Part shown: piece by piece, positions 55,120 through 63,060 of the stretch
How the letters are laid out: each line of letters begins with the position of its first letter
How positions within the stretch are numbered: position 1 is the stretch's first letter
Source: CAVSWT01 sp963731745
GTDB taxonomy: Bacteria; Bacteroidota; Ignavibacteria; Ignavibacteriales; Ignavibacteriaceae
DNA length: 64,000 nt
Assembly: GCA_963731745.1 (NCBI GenBank)
Contig: CAVSWT010000023.1
Span: 124,001-188,000, forward strand
Direction: 5' to 3'
Translations under genes and position numbers: made by a program
The notes under the pieces: generated by a model
Seen by the model: the letters and a program-made list of their open reading frames with translations, nothing else
Database searches by the model: none
What the model was told of the DNA's origin: nothing

Positions 55120-55413
55120 ATGCAGGTCGAATTTATTGAACCTGCGTCAATCGAGCTAGATGATGCCGTAGAATATTATAATATATGCAAACAGCAGGCT
55201 TAGGAATAAAATTTTTAGATGAAGTTTTGGAAACCATTTCGTTAATTTCACGTTTCCCTCAATTATGGTCTAAGAATACAGAAAGTACTAGAAAAGCAGT
55301 GCTACGAAAATTCCCATTCAATTTAATATATTCAAAAATTGAAGATAATATTTATAATAATCGCTGTAGCGCACCAAAATAGAGAGCCGGAGTATTGGAT
55401 TGATAGGATTTGA
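55120..55413 (+). CDS. RelE/ParE-family toxin, two compensating frameshifts
   Basis: A ~97-residue ParE/RelE-like toxin. The ATG at 55120 gives MQVEFIEPASIELDDAVEYYN; then one base is missing near 55180, and the frame at 55185 reads AGLGIKFLDEVLETISLISRF and VLRKFPFNLIYSKIEDNI. A further +1 shift near 55360 restores IAVAHQNREPEYWIDRI and the stop at 55411. The pattern AVEYY, GLGIKFLDEV, RKFPFNLIY, VAHQNREPEYW is the family signature. Upstream it abuts the antitoxin. The two breaks may be sequence errors or inactivating mutations. Confidence 0.75.
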
Positions 55414-55584
55414 TTTATAGCAGGTAAAACAAAAGATGCTCGGCGTCGATGAAAAATTTCTCTTTGGAATGGTTATATAGACTGATCCAGGAGCCGGGAA
55501 GATTGTGGAAAAGATATTTAGTTACTAACACCTTATTTCTATTTTACATAACGCTGGAATTGATTGGATTAAAAAAGTTTGAAT
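55405..55584 (+). pseudogene. Second WecG/TagA 3'-end copy
   Basis: This segment repeats 54463-54645: GGATTTGATTTATAGCAGG, ATGAAAAATTTCTCTTTGGA, CAGGAGCCGGGAAGATTGTG and CTGGAATTGATTGGATTAAA. It begins within the ParE stop region. The two copies of the same glycosyltransferase end bracket the toxin-antitoxin pair. Confidence 0.85.
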
Positions 55585-56097
55585 AAAAAACTATTTAAAT
55601 GAATATTAGTGTAGATTTATATTACAATTTGCTATATTTAAATAAATTAACTTGTTATTGATTTTAATCTCTTTTTTATTTCAATATAGAATTAAGGGCA
55701 CCTAATCCGGTTTTTATTAGATCACTGCTAATTTTATATAATATTTTGAATTTATTCGAGAGTGTAAGTTTTTGGTTTGGATGCCTGAATGCGGATTTCA
55801 GTCGTTTTAAATTAACATCAAACAAGTAAACCATTTTTATTAATATTTAGCAATTAAATTCGAATTAAATTGTAGAATATTTGTAAGAAGATTTAAGATA
55901 ACGATAAATGAATTTATTAATATTTAAATAAGAATTATTAAGGCACTTCCTGTGCCTTTTTCAATTATACAGCGGGCAATATACATTTCATCAATAATTT
56001 AATTTTGTATGTTAACGGCTGTATGAGGGCTTTCAAATTTCCTGCAGTTCATATATGCTGCTGCCGGATTTTTGGAATATTAAAAACATGATTAAAA
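55585..56097. other. Gene-free stretch upstream of the initiating transferase
   Basis: About 510 bp, AT-rich, with no supported gene. It contains the terminator hairpin at 55941-55961 and the leader of the gene at 56098. The minus-strand frame at 56033-56272 is a shadow. Confidence 0.6.
55941..55961 (+). terminator. Intrinsic terminator
   Basis: Stem AGGCAC (55941-55946), loop TTCCT, stem GTGCCT (55952-55957), then TTTT. A short but clear terminator ahead of the gene at 56098. Confidence 0.65.
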
Positions 56098-57498
56098 ATG
56101 CATAGCTATAGTAGGGCACTATATTCGATACGAGTTTTAGCAGACGTAATTGTAATAGTTGCATCATATTACTTGACGGTTGAATTTTTAATTTCTTTCT
56201 CAAAATATGCTTTCGATACGAATGCATTTTTCCTTCTTTTTTTCCTCCTCTTTGTATGGATGTACTCCACAAAAGTAACAGGCTTATATGATGAATTCAG
56301 AGGCAGATATTTTACTGAAGAAGTAGTTGCAATTGTAAAAAACGTTTTTGTATTGGCTATTAGTACAATTGTCATACTTTTTCTTCTCAAGGATAAAACA
56401 CTCTCTAGACAATTTGTAATTTTGTTTGTAGGTGTAACACTTGCATTGTTAACTATAGAAAAATTTTTTCTAAGAGTGAATCTTGAGCATATTAGGAAGA
56501 GAGGAAGAAACTTAAGGCACCTATTAATTATAGGCGCCGGAAATGTAGGCAAGAATTTTTATGAATCGATTAAAGACAATCCCCACTTTGGTTTTAATAT
56601 AATCGGTTTTATAGATGATGAAAAGAAAACTTTTCTTAACGGCAAATACCTGGGTAAAATAAACGACCTTGAAAACCTGCTTGAAGTAAGGCGGGTAGAT
56701 GACGTTATTATTGCCCTGCCTAATTATGCGTCCGACACAATTGAGTCCGTAGTAAGAACCTGCGAAAGATACACTATTCGAGTAAGGATAATTCCCGATT
56801 ATTTTAAGTTTGTTTCAACCAAATATAATGTATCCTTATTCGGAAGATTCCCTGTAGTTACGGTAAGAGAAGATAAAATTAATGATATTCACTGGCGTTT
56901 ATTGAAACGCGGGATTGATACCGGAGCCTCAGTTTTTCTGTTCATATTTGTTTTCTCATGGCTTTGGCCGATTATCGCCGTAACTATAAAATTATCTTCT
57001 CCCGGCAAAGTATTTTTTAAGCAGGAGCGGTGGGGAAGAGACAACCGCATGTTTACTACGTATAAATTCAGGTCGATGATGCCTGAAACAGTTGAGGTTG
57101 ATGAAAGAGGAAATTTTGTACAGGTGACAAAAGATGATCCCCGTGTAACTAAGATCGGGAAGTTTCTTCGTAAGACAAATTTAGATGAGCTGCCGCAATT
57201 CTTGAATGTGTTAAAGGGTGAAATGAGCATTGTAGGCCCGCGTCCGCATCCAACTCCATTAAACATACAATCACGAGATAAGATTAGGTTATACATGCTT
57301 CGCCATTTAGTAAAGCCAGGAATAACGGGCTGGGCACAGGTTAATGGTTTCCGGGGAGAGACTAATACTCCCGAGCTGATGCAGAAGAGAATTGATCATG
57401 ATATATGGTATATAGAAAACTGGTCGCCCTGGCTGGATACGCAAATAATTTTCCTAACTCTATGGCAAATGCTAAAAGGGGACCCGAAGGCGTATTAG
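56098..57498 (+). CDS. Undecaprenyl-phosphate sugar phosphotransferase (WcaJ/WbaP type)
   Basis: A 466-residue polyprenyl glycosylphosphotransferase that starts repeat-unit synthesis by moving a sugar-1-phosphate to undecaprenyl phosphate. Order: four membrane helices (residues ~10-110), a nucleotide-binding-like domain (HLLIIGAGNVGKNFYESI, GFIDDEKKTFLNGKYLG), a fifth helix (~275-300), and the catalytic domain with KRGIDTGASV, KVFFKQERWGRD, FRSM, DELPQFLNVLKGEMSIVGPRP and GITGWAQVNGFRG. The length and layout match WcaJ-type glucose-1-phosphate transferases. The gene stands between two repeat-rich regions. Confidence 0.93.
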   Translation: MHSYSRALYSIRVLADVIVIVASYYLTVEFLISFSKYAFDTNAFFLLFFLLFVWMYSTKVTGLYDEFRGRYFTEEVVAIVKNVFVLAISTIVILFLLKDKTLSRQFVILFVGVTLALLTIEKFFLRVNLEHIRKRGRNLRHLLIIGAGNVGKNFYESIKDNPHFGFNIIGFIDDEKKTFLNGKYLGKINDLENLLEVRRVDDVIIALPNYASDTIESVVRTCERYTIRVRIIPDYFKFVSTKYNVSLFGRFPVVTVREDKINDIHWRLLKRGIDTGASVFLFIFVFSWLWPIIAVTIKLSSPGKVFFKQERWGRDNRMFTTYKFRSMMPETVEVDERGNFVQVTKDDPRVTKIGKFLRKTNLDELPQFLNVLKGEMSIVGPRPHPTPLNIQSRDKIRLYMLRHLVKPGITGWAQVNGFRGETNTPELMQKRIDHDIWYIENWSPWLDTQIIFLTLWQMLKGDPKAY

Positions 57499-57837
57499 GA
57501 TAAGAGCAAGAGATTAAGTTCAGATAGTGAGAGAGTAAGATAGTGAAAGAGTAAGTTTGAATTGCTGATAATGTCAATCTGAGCAAGTCAATTTCAAAAG
57601 GATCATGCGGCGAATTAAGAACACAATTGTATATTGGAATAGAAGCCGGGTTACATTGAAAACGAGATTGGATTGGAAATGATTGAAAAAGCCAAAAAAA
57701 TTTCTTATATGTTAAGTTCACTTATTAAAAAAAGAAAAGAATTTATAATCAATTGAAATTTATTCTTAACCTTTTAATCTATTAACCACTTTGCCTTTTT
57801 ATCGCTTAATCTTTTTAACTTTTATTCTATTTTTTCC

Positions 57838-57990
57838 ACCACAGAGAAAACCAGGATTAAGCACAGATTAAAATATTCTGTGAGAATCTGTGTTAATCAG
57901 TGGTGAAGTATTCTTTATCTGTAAATCATTTATGAAATCTAGCATGACTCTAATAATTCTTTTAACAATAATTTCTTATCCTCTTTTCTC
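57838..57990 (+). repeat. Partial upstream duplication of the Wzi-like gene start
   Basis: This stretch and 58056-58204 share the ACCACAGAG element, GTGAGAATCTGTGTTAATCA, TTTATCTGTAAATCATTTATG and the first ~15 codons of the Wzi-like gene. The left copy diverges after ATTTCTTATC. The rest of 57499-58147 holds low-complexity sequence and no gene. Confidence 0.88.
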
Positions 57991-58147
57991 CTTTTAATCT
58001 ATTTATCTATGAATCATATATTTCTAAATTAGAGCAAGAAATTTTTTCGTAACACACAGAGAAAGTACCAGGGATTAAGCACAGATTAAAATATTCTGTG
58101 AGAATCTGTGTTAATCAGTGGTGAAGTTTTTTATCTGTAAATCATTT

Positions 58148-59939
58148 ATGAAATTTAGTCTAACCTTAATAATTCTTTTAACAATAATTTCTTATCAGCT
58201 GTACTCCCAAACAGTATACGAACCGCTGTATAATGATGTTTATTCCTTCCTAGATAAGATGGCGCAGAAGGGAATTATTGAATTTGATGACCAGATAAAA
58301 CCGGTTACAAGAAAGTATATTGCTCAAAAGTTATTAGAAGTACAGAGTAAGCAGTCAACAGCAGCAAGTGTTTTAACGGAAATTGAAAAAGAGGAGCTGG
58401 AATTTTATTTAAAGGATTATGGAATTGAAAGGGAAGTGTTAGAAGTGAAAAGTGAAATGTCAGATGTAAAAGGAGAAACGTCAAAAGTCAAAGGTGAAAT
58501 GTTAAAGGTGAAACGTGAAATGTCAGAGGTGAAACGTGAAAGGCCAGATGTGAAATTTGAAACGATTAATGAAGATGGAACTAAAGCAACAAAATCATCA
58601 ATGACTATTTTGAAGAAAGATGCTTTTGATAGGTTTAGATTATTTTCTTATAGTGATTCTACATTCAAAATAAATTTGAGTCCGATTTTAGGATTTAAGT
58701 TCGGCAGCAATGACGGCAAATCACAAACTCACTTTTGGAGCGGAGTTTATTTTTACGGATACCTTGGAAATTCGTTAGGCTTCAGCTTTGATTATCGTGA
58801 TAACGCTGAGAACGGCGACAACATTGATATGTTAAAACAATTTACCCCGGTAACAGGTATTACCCGATTAAGCCGGAGTCCGAAGTCTGTGCAGTACAGT
58901 GAAGTGCATACAACAATATCTACAGATTGGAACTGGGGAAGCTTTACTGTCGGCAAGGATTTTTTACAATGGGGATACGGAGAAAGCGGGCAATTAGTCT
59001 TATCGCAAAAAGCACCCTCATTTCCGTTCATACGGTTGGATGTAAAACCGGTTAAGTGGCTTCAGTTTAATTATTTCCACGGCTGGCTTTCTTCAGATGT
59101 AATTGACTCAAATGAAATTTATGCTTCAAGCAGAGATGGCATCAATAGAATACTTTACCGAACTAAATATCTTGCTTCACATACAATTACTGTAACTCCG
59201 GCTAAAGGATTGGATATCTCTCTTAGGCGAATCAATTATTTACAGTGACAGATTAGAAATTTCATATTTAATTCCGCTTATGTTTTTTCGTCTTGCTGAT
59301 CATTACTTAAGCAGGCAGAATAATAATGCCGGCGGCAACTCACAATTTTTTCTACAGGTAAGTTCACGTAATCATTTAAAGAATACTCATCTTTATGCAT
59401 CAACCATCATTGATGAAATAAGAACAACAGGAATATTTAATCCAAAGACTCAAAGGTATCAATTAGGTTTCATGCTCGGTGGGTCCGTTGCTGATTTACC
59501 TGCGGATAATTTAACATTAACTTTAGAGTATACAAAAATATATCCGTTTACTTATGAGCATTATATACCAACACAGACGTATCAAAATGCTTCATACAAT
59601 CTTGGTGATTGGATTGGAAGCAATGCAGATCTAATTTACGGCTCAGTTAAATATAAATTTATGCGAGGGCTGCAGTTAAAATTATGGGGACAATATGCAC
59701 GTAAAGGCAGCAGAGGTACAGCCGAGCAGCAGCAGATAGCGGTCCCGCAGCCGCCTTTCTTATTCGGATTACACAACGCTTATTCATATTACGGCGCTGA
59801 ACTGAAATATGAAATTATACATGAACTTTATGCCAAAGCGGAATTTCAACACAATAAGATATCTAATGAGCAGGATGACGGGACTTTTTTAGAAAAAACA
59901 TTGAATCGATTTTTTATTTCTGTTTATTATGGGTTGTGA
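58148..59939 (+). CDS. Wzi-like capsule assembly outer-membrane protein, one frameshift
   Basis: A ~595-residue outer-membrane beta-barrel protein of the capsule assembly Wzi family. The signal peptide MKFSLTLIILLTIISYQLYS supports ATG 58148; the longer frame from GTG 58118 translates repeat. Residues ~20-95 form an N-terminal helical part (YNDVYSFLDKMAQKGIIEFDD). The barrel follows, with FSYSDSTFKINLSPILGFKFG and TDWNWGSFTVGKDFLQWG. The frame breaks near 59232: removing one A joins GLDISL to GESIIYSDRLEISYLIPLMFF and the frame 59280-59939. Residues ~98-138 are VKSEMSDVKGETSKVKGEM-type low-complexity repeat inserted in frame. It anchors or assembles the surface polysaccharide. Confidence 0.8.
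58438..58560 (+). repeat. In-frame GTGAAAAGTGAAATGTCAGA repeat inside the Wzi-like gene
   Basis: About nine near-repeats of GTGAAAAGTGAAATGTCAGA, encoding K/V/E/S-rich repeats. The same sequence type is non-coding at 61283-61358 and 30910-30945 and appears again in the aminotransferase gene near 63942-63975. Confidence 0.9.
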
Positions 59940-60020
59940 GAAGTGAGTAGTTAGGGAGTGAGTAGTGAGAGAGTGAAGGAGTAAGTAGTAAGAGAGTAAG
60001 TAGTAAGGGAGTGAGTTAGA
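59938..60020. repeat. GTGAGTAGT-type repeat, left of the four-helix gene
   Basis: Repeated GAGTGAGTAGTGAGAGAG and GAGTAAGTAGTAAG sequence up to 3 bp before the ATG at 60024. The reverse-complement type TATCTCACTCACTTACAAC lies just after that gene (60388-60406). Confidence 0.85.
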
Positions 60021-60023
60021 AAA

Positions 60024-60383
60024 ATGGATAAACCGCATAAAAAATTAATTGCATATCAAAAAGCGATGCTTCTAGTTGTAGAAGTGTATAAAATAACTGA
60101 AACTTTACCTAAGAGTGAACAATTTGGACTTATCTCACAAATACGGCGTTCAGCGGTTTCTATTCCCTCAAATATTGCTGAAGGATCTGCCAGAAAAACT
60201 GTTAAAGATAAAAATCATTTTTATATATTTGCCAGAGGCTCTTTAAGTGAGTTAGACACTCAGCTGGAAATATGTAGGAATTTAAATTTTATTAGAGAGC
60301 AAAATTTAAAAGTTATTGATCATTTAATGATTGAATGCGACAAATTATTATACGGCCTTATTAAAAACACAGAAATTAAATAA
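60024..60383 (+). CDS. Four-helix-bundle protein (23S rRNA IVS family)
   Basis: A 119-residue protein of the four-helix-bundle family (TIGR02436), first known from intervening sequences in 23S rRNA genes. Motifs: LIAYQKAMLLVVEVYKITE, FGLISQIRRSAVSIPSNIAEGSAR and GSLSELDTQLEICRNLNFI. Its function is unknown. The gene is framed by low-complexity GTGAGTAG repeats on the left and their reverse complement on the right, and sits between the Wzi-like and RmlA genes. Like the GxxExxY gene, it behaves as a repeat-associated passenger. Confidence 0.9.
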   Translation: MDKPHKKLIAYQKAMLLVVEVYKITETLPKSEQFGLISQIRRSAVSIPSNIAEGSARKTVKDKNHFYIFARGSLSELDTQLEICRNLNFIREQNLKVIDHLMIECDKLLYGLIKNTEIK

Positions 60384-60420
60384 TTAACTATCTCACTCAC
60401 TTACAACTGGCTATCTAACA

Positions 60421-61284
60421 ATGAAAGGTATTATTCTTGCCGGGGGATCCGGTTCAAGGCTTTATCCGATTACTAAAGTCTACAGTAAGCAGCTTGCATT
60501 AATTTACGACAAGCCGCTAATCTATTATCCTCTTTCAATGCTTATGCTGGGAGGGATAAAAGATATTTTAATTATTTCAAATGAGGAAACTATTCCATTA
60601 TACCGGCAGCTTTTTGAAGACGGGTCGCAAATCGGGTTAAATATTAATTACGCGGTTCAGTCTGCGCCAAATGGTATTGCTGAGGCATTTATCATCGGCG
60701 AAGAATTTATAAATGGAGAAAGTGTTTCTTTAGTTTTAGGAGATAACATCTTTTACGGTTCATTAAAGTTTTTTTATAATGCAATTCAATACAATGAAGG
60801 TGCTACAATATTCGGCTATCAAGTTAACGATCCGCAGAGATACGGCATTGTTGAATTTGATAAAGAAGGCAAAGCAATTTCAATTGAAGAGAAACCGGTA
60901 AATCCAAAATCAAATTATGCAGTCCCGGGTATTTATATTTATAATAACGAAGTTGTTGAGATCTCTAAAAATTTGAAACCCTCTGCCCGCGGCGAACTTG
61001 AAATAACGGATGTAAATCGTGAGTACCTAAAAAAAGGAAAGCTTAGAGTTGAAAAAATCGGGAGAGGCATTGCCTGGCTTGATACGGGTACTCCCGAAGC
61101 ATTACTGCAGGCTTCTAATTTTTTTGGAGTAATAGAAGAGAGGCAGGGACTGAAAGTCGGATGCATTGAAGAGATAGCGTACTCGATGAAATTTATTAAC
61201 CGGGAAAAGTTGACTCAATTAATTAATAGTATGCCTAAGTCGCTTTACCGTGAATATCTTGAGAGGTTTTTAAGTCAGATGTGA
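60421..61284 (+). CDS. rfbA: Glucose-1-phosphate thymidylyltransferase (RmlA)
   Basis: A 287-residue nucleotidyltransferase making dTDP-glucose, the first step of dTDP-rhamnose synthesis. Motifs: GIILAGGSGSRLYPITKVYSKQ at residues 3-24, DKPLIYYPLSMLMLGGIKDI, QSAPNGIAEAFIIGE, VLGDNIFYG and EEKPVNPKSNYAVPGIYIY. All match RmlA fully. RmlC follows at 61476 and RmlD is at 52364; RmlB is not in the window. The gap to RmlC holds repeats. Confidence 0.95.
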   Translation: MKGIILAGGSGSRLYPITKVYSKQLALIYDKPLIYYPLSMLMLGGIKDILIISNEETIPLYRQLFEDGSQIGLNINYAVQSAPNGIAEAFIIGEEFINGESVSLVLGDNIFYGSLKFFYNAIQYNEGATIFGYQVNDPQRYGIVEFDKEGKAISIEEKPVNPKSNYAVPGIYIYNNEVVEISKNLKPSARGELEITDVNREYLKKGKLRVEKIGRGIAWLDTGTPEALLQASNFFGVIEERQGLKVGCIEEIAYSMKFINREKLTQLINSMPKSLYREYLERFLSQM

Positions 61285-61445
61285 AAAGTTGAAAAGTCAA
61301 AAGTCAAATGTGAAAAGTGAAACGTCAAATGTGAAAAGTGAAAAGTCAGATGTGAAATGTCAAAAATCTTCTTAGTGCCCTAGCGCCTTTGCGGTAAAAA
61401 GCTCTACCACTAAGTCACTAAGAACACTAAGCTACATTTAGGAAA
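61283..61445. repeat. GTCAAATGTGAAAAGTGAAA and AACACTAAG repeats
   Basis: Low-complexity AAAAGTCAAATGTGAAAAGT repeats (61283-61358), followed by CTTAGTGCCCTAGCGCCTTTGCGGTAAA and CACTAAGTCACTAAGAACACTAAG, another dispersed repeat type. Confidence 0.85.
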
Positions 61446-61475
61446 TTCTTCATCATTACAACATAAAATTATTGT

Positions 61476-62024
61476 ATGCAGATAAAAGAAACATCAATTA
61501 ATGGTTTATTAATTATTGAACCTAGAGTATTTAATGATGACCGCGGTTACTTTTTTGAATCTTTCAGAAAAAATTTACTAGCAGAACAGGGCATCAAATT
61601 AGATTTTATACAGGATAATATTTCAAAGTCAACAAAAGGAACCATACGCGGACTGCATTACCAAATAGGTAATAACGCGCAAGGCAAATTGTGCCAGGTT
61701 ATTTATGGAAGTGTAATTGATGCTGCGGTTGACATTAGATTCGGCTCTCCTACTTTTGGCAAACACTTTTCAATTGAGTTGTCGCAAGAAAATCACCGGC
61801 AGCTTTGGATTCCCCCCGGCTTTGCGCATGGGTTTTCAGTGTTATCCAGTGAGGCAATTTTTTCGTATAAATGCACAGCCTATTACAGCAAAGAAGATGA
61901 GCGGTCCATTCTTTACAATGATCCTGATTTAAATATTAATTGGCGAATTGAAAATCCAGTTGTTTCAGAAAAGGACTTGGCGGCAAAATTATTTAAAGAT
62001 ATTGATAAGGATTTTGTTTATTAG
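61476..62024 (+). CDS. rfbC: dTDP-4-dehydrorhamnose 3,5-epimerase (RmlC)
   Basis: A 182-residue cupin epimerase. Motifs: EPRVFNDDRGYFFESFRKN, QDNISKSTKGTIRGLHYQIG with the catalytic His, GSVIDAAVDIRFGSPTFGKH, WIPPGFAHGFSVLSSEAIFSYKCT and NDPDLNINW. These match RmlC fully. ATG 61476 is preceded by a weak leader. It follows RmlA after a repeat-filled gap. The product is dTDP-4-keto-L-rhamnose, reduced by RmlD at 52364. Confidence 0.95.
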   Translation: MQIKETSINGLLIIEPRVFNDDRGYFFESFRKNLLAEQGIKLDFIQDNISKSTKGTIRGLHYQIGNNAQGKLCQVIYGSVIDAAVDIRFGSPTFGKHFSIELSQENHRQLWIPPGFAHGFSVLSSEAIFSYKCTAYYSKEDERSILYNDPDLNINWRIENPVVSEKDLAAKLFKDIDKDFVY

Positions 62025-62274
62025 GAGTGAGAAGTAAGAAGTGAGAAGTGAGAAGTGAGATGTAAGTCGTAAGAAGTTCTGAAAGATTACCTGGTATTTC
62101 TGTTGAAGCATTTGAAATATTTCAAAGTCATCAAAATCAATAAAAGCTAATTATGAGGAATCACTAACAAACAATTAACCGCAAAGAAGCGGGAAGAAAA
62201 AAGAAGAATATTCACCACAGAGAACCAGAGACACAGAGAAAAACACTATTCAATATATCCAAACAATTTATATT
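62024..62274. repeat. GTGAGAAGT repeat and ACCACAGAG element
   Basis: GTGAGAAGTAAGAAGTGAGAAG low-complexity repeat right after RmlC, then ATTAACCGCAAAGAAGCGGGAAG and CACCACAGAGAACCAGAGACACAGAGA (62213-62240). No gene. Confidence 0.75.
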
Positions 62275-63003
62275 ATGATTCAAGCCGCAGTTAATGGTAC
62301 AAGAAATAAATCTGAACATCCTTTAATTCCCCAATCGCCAAAAGAATTAGCTGAAGATGCAAAACAAATATTTAAAGCCGGAGCGGACTCAATGCACTTT
62401 CATGTTTATGATGATGAAGGCAAGGAAAGTTTATCTCCGCAATTTGTTTCTAATTCAATCGCTGAAATAAGAAAAGTTTGTCCTTCGCTTCCCTTAGGTA
62501 TTAGCACAGGTGAATGGATAGTGCCGGATGTAAATGAAAGAATAAATTTAATTGATAGTTGGAAAGTAATTCCTGACTTTGCATCAGTGAACATGAATGA
62601 AAATGGGGCTATAGAAATATCAAAATTATTGATTAGCAAAGGGATTAAAATAGAAGCGGGGATTAGTGATTTAATTGAAACTGACGTGTTGTTAAAATCA
62701 GATATAGAATCAAACTGTATTAGAATATTAATTGAACTCGTTGAAGACTCGGTTGATGAAGCACTGAAAACTTTGAAGCAAATTGAAAAGCTGCTCGATG
62801 TAAGTTATAATAATATTCCGAGGCTTCTTCACGGATTTAATTCTACTGTTTGGGATTTAACTAAAACAGCTTTTAGAAAAGGTTACGATACAAGAATAGG
62901 GTTTGAGGATACTTTATATTTATCAGATGGAAATATTGCAAAAAATAATTCTGAGCTGATATTTAATGCTCTAAAGTTAAAGTCTGAATTAATTATTAAT
63001 TAA
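62275..63003 (+). CDS. BKACE (DUF849) family protein
   Basis: A 242-residue TIM-barrel protein of the BKACE family (beta-keto acid cleavage enzymes, DUF849). The start MIQAAVNGTRNKSEHPLIPQ and DSMHFHVYDDEG with the H-x-H zinc-binding pattern fit the family, as do LPLGISTGEWIVP and FASVNMNENGAI. It is shorter than the usual ~270-300 aa. Characterised members cleave 3-keto-5-aminohexanoate with acetyl-CoA, but the family covers many beta-keto acids, so the substrate here is open. Its presence between RmlC and an aminotransferase in a polysaccharide locus is unusual. Confidence 0.8.
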   Translation: MIQAAVNGTRNKSEHPLIPQSPKELAEDAKQIFKAGADSMHFHVYDDEGKESLSPQFVSNSIAEIRKVCPSLPLGISTGEWIVPDVNERINLIDSWKVIPDFASVNMNENGAIEISKLLISKGIKIEAGISDLIETDVLLKSDIESNCIRILIELVEDSVDEALKTLKQIEKLLDVSYNNIPRLLHGFNSTVWDLTKTAFRKGYDTRIGFEDTLYLSDGNIAKNNSELIFNALKLKSELIIN

Positions 63004-63060
63004 ATTTAAACAACTAATTCAAGAGATTAATAGAAAAATAAACACAAAAGGAAAAAGTTT

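Noticed and set aside
58118..58147. GTG start adding MVKFFICKSF to the Wzi-like protein
   Set aside because: It begins inside the palindromic repeat; ATG 58148 gives a normal signal peptide.
46036..59939. Programmed ribosomal frameshifting as the explanation of the breaks
   Set aside because: The breaks occur in many unrelated genes at sites without slippery heptamer plus structure, so error or decay is simpler.
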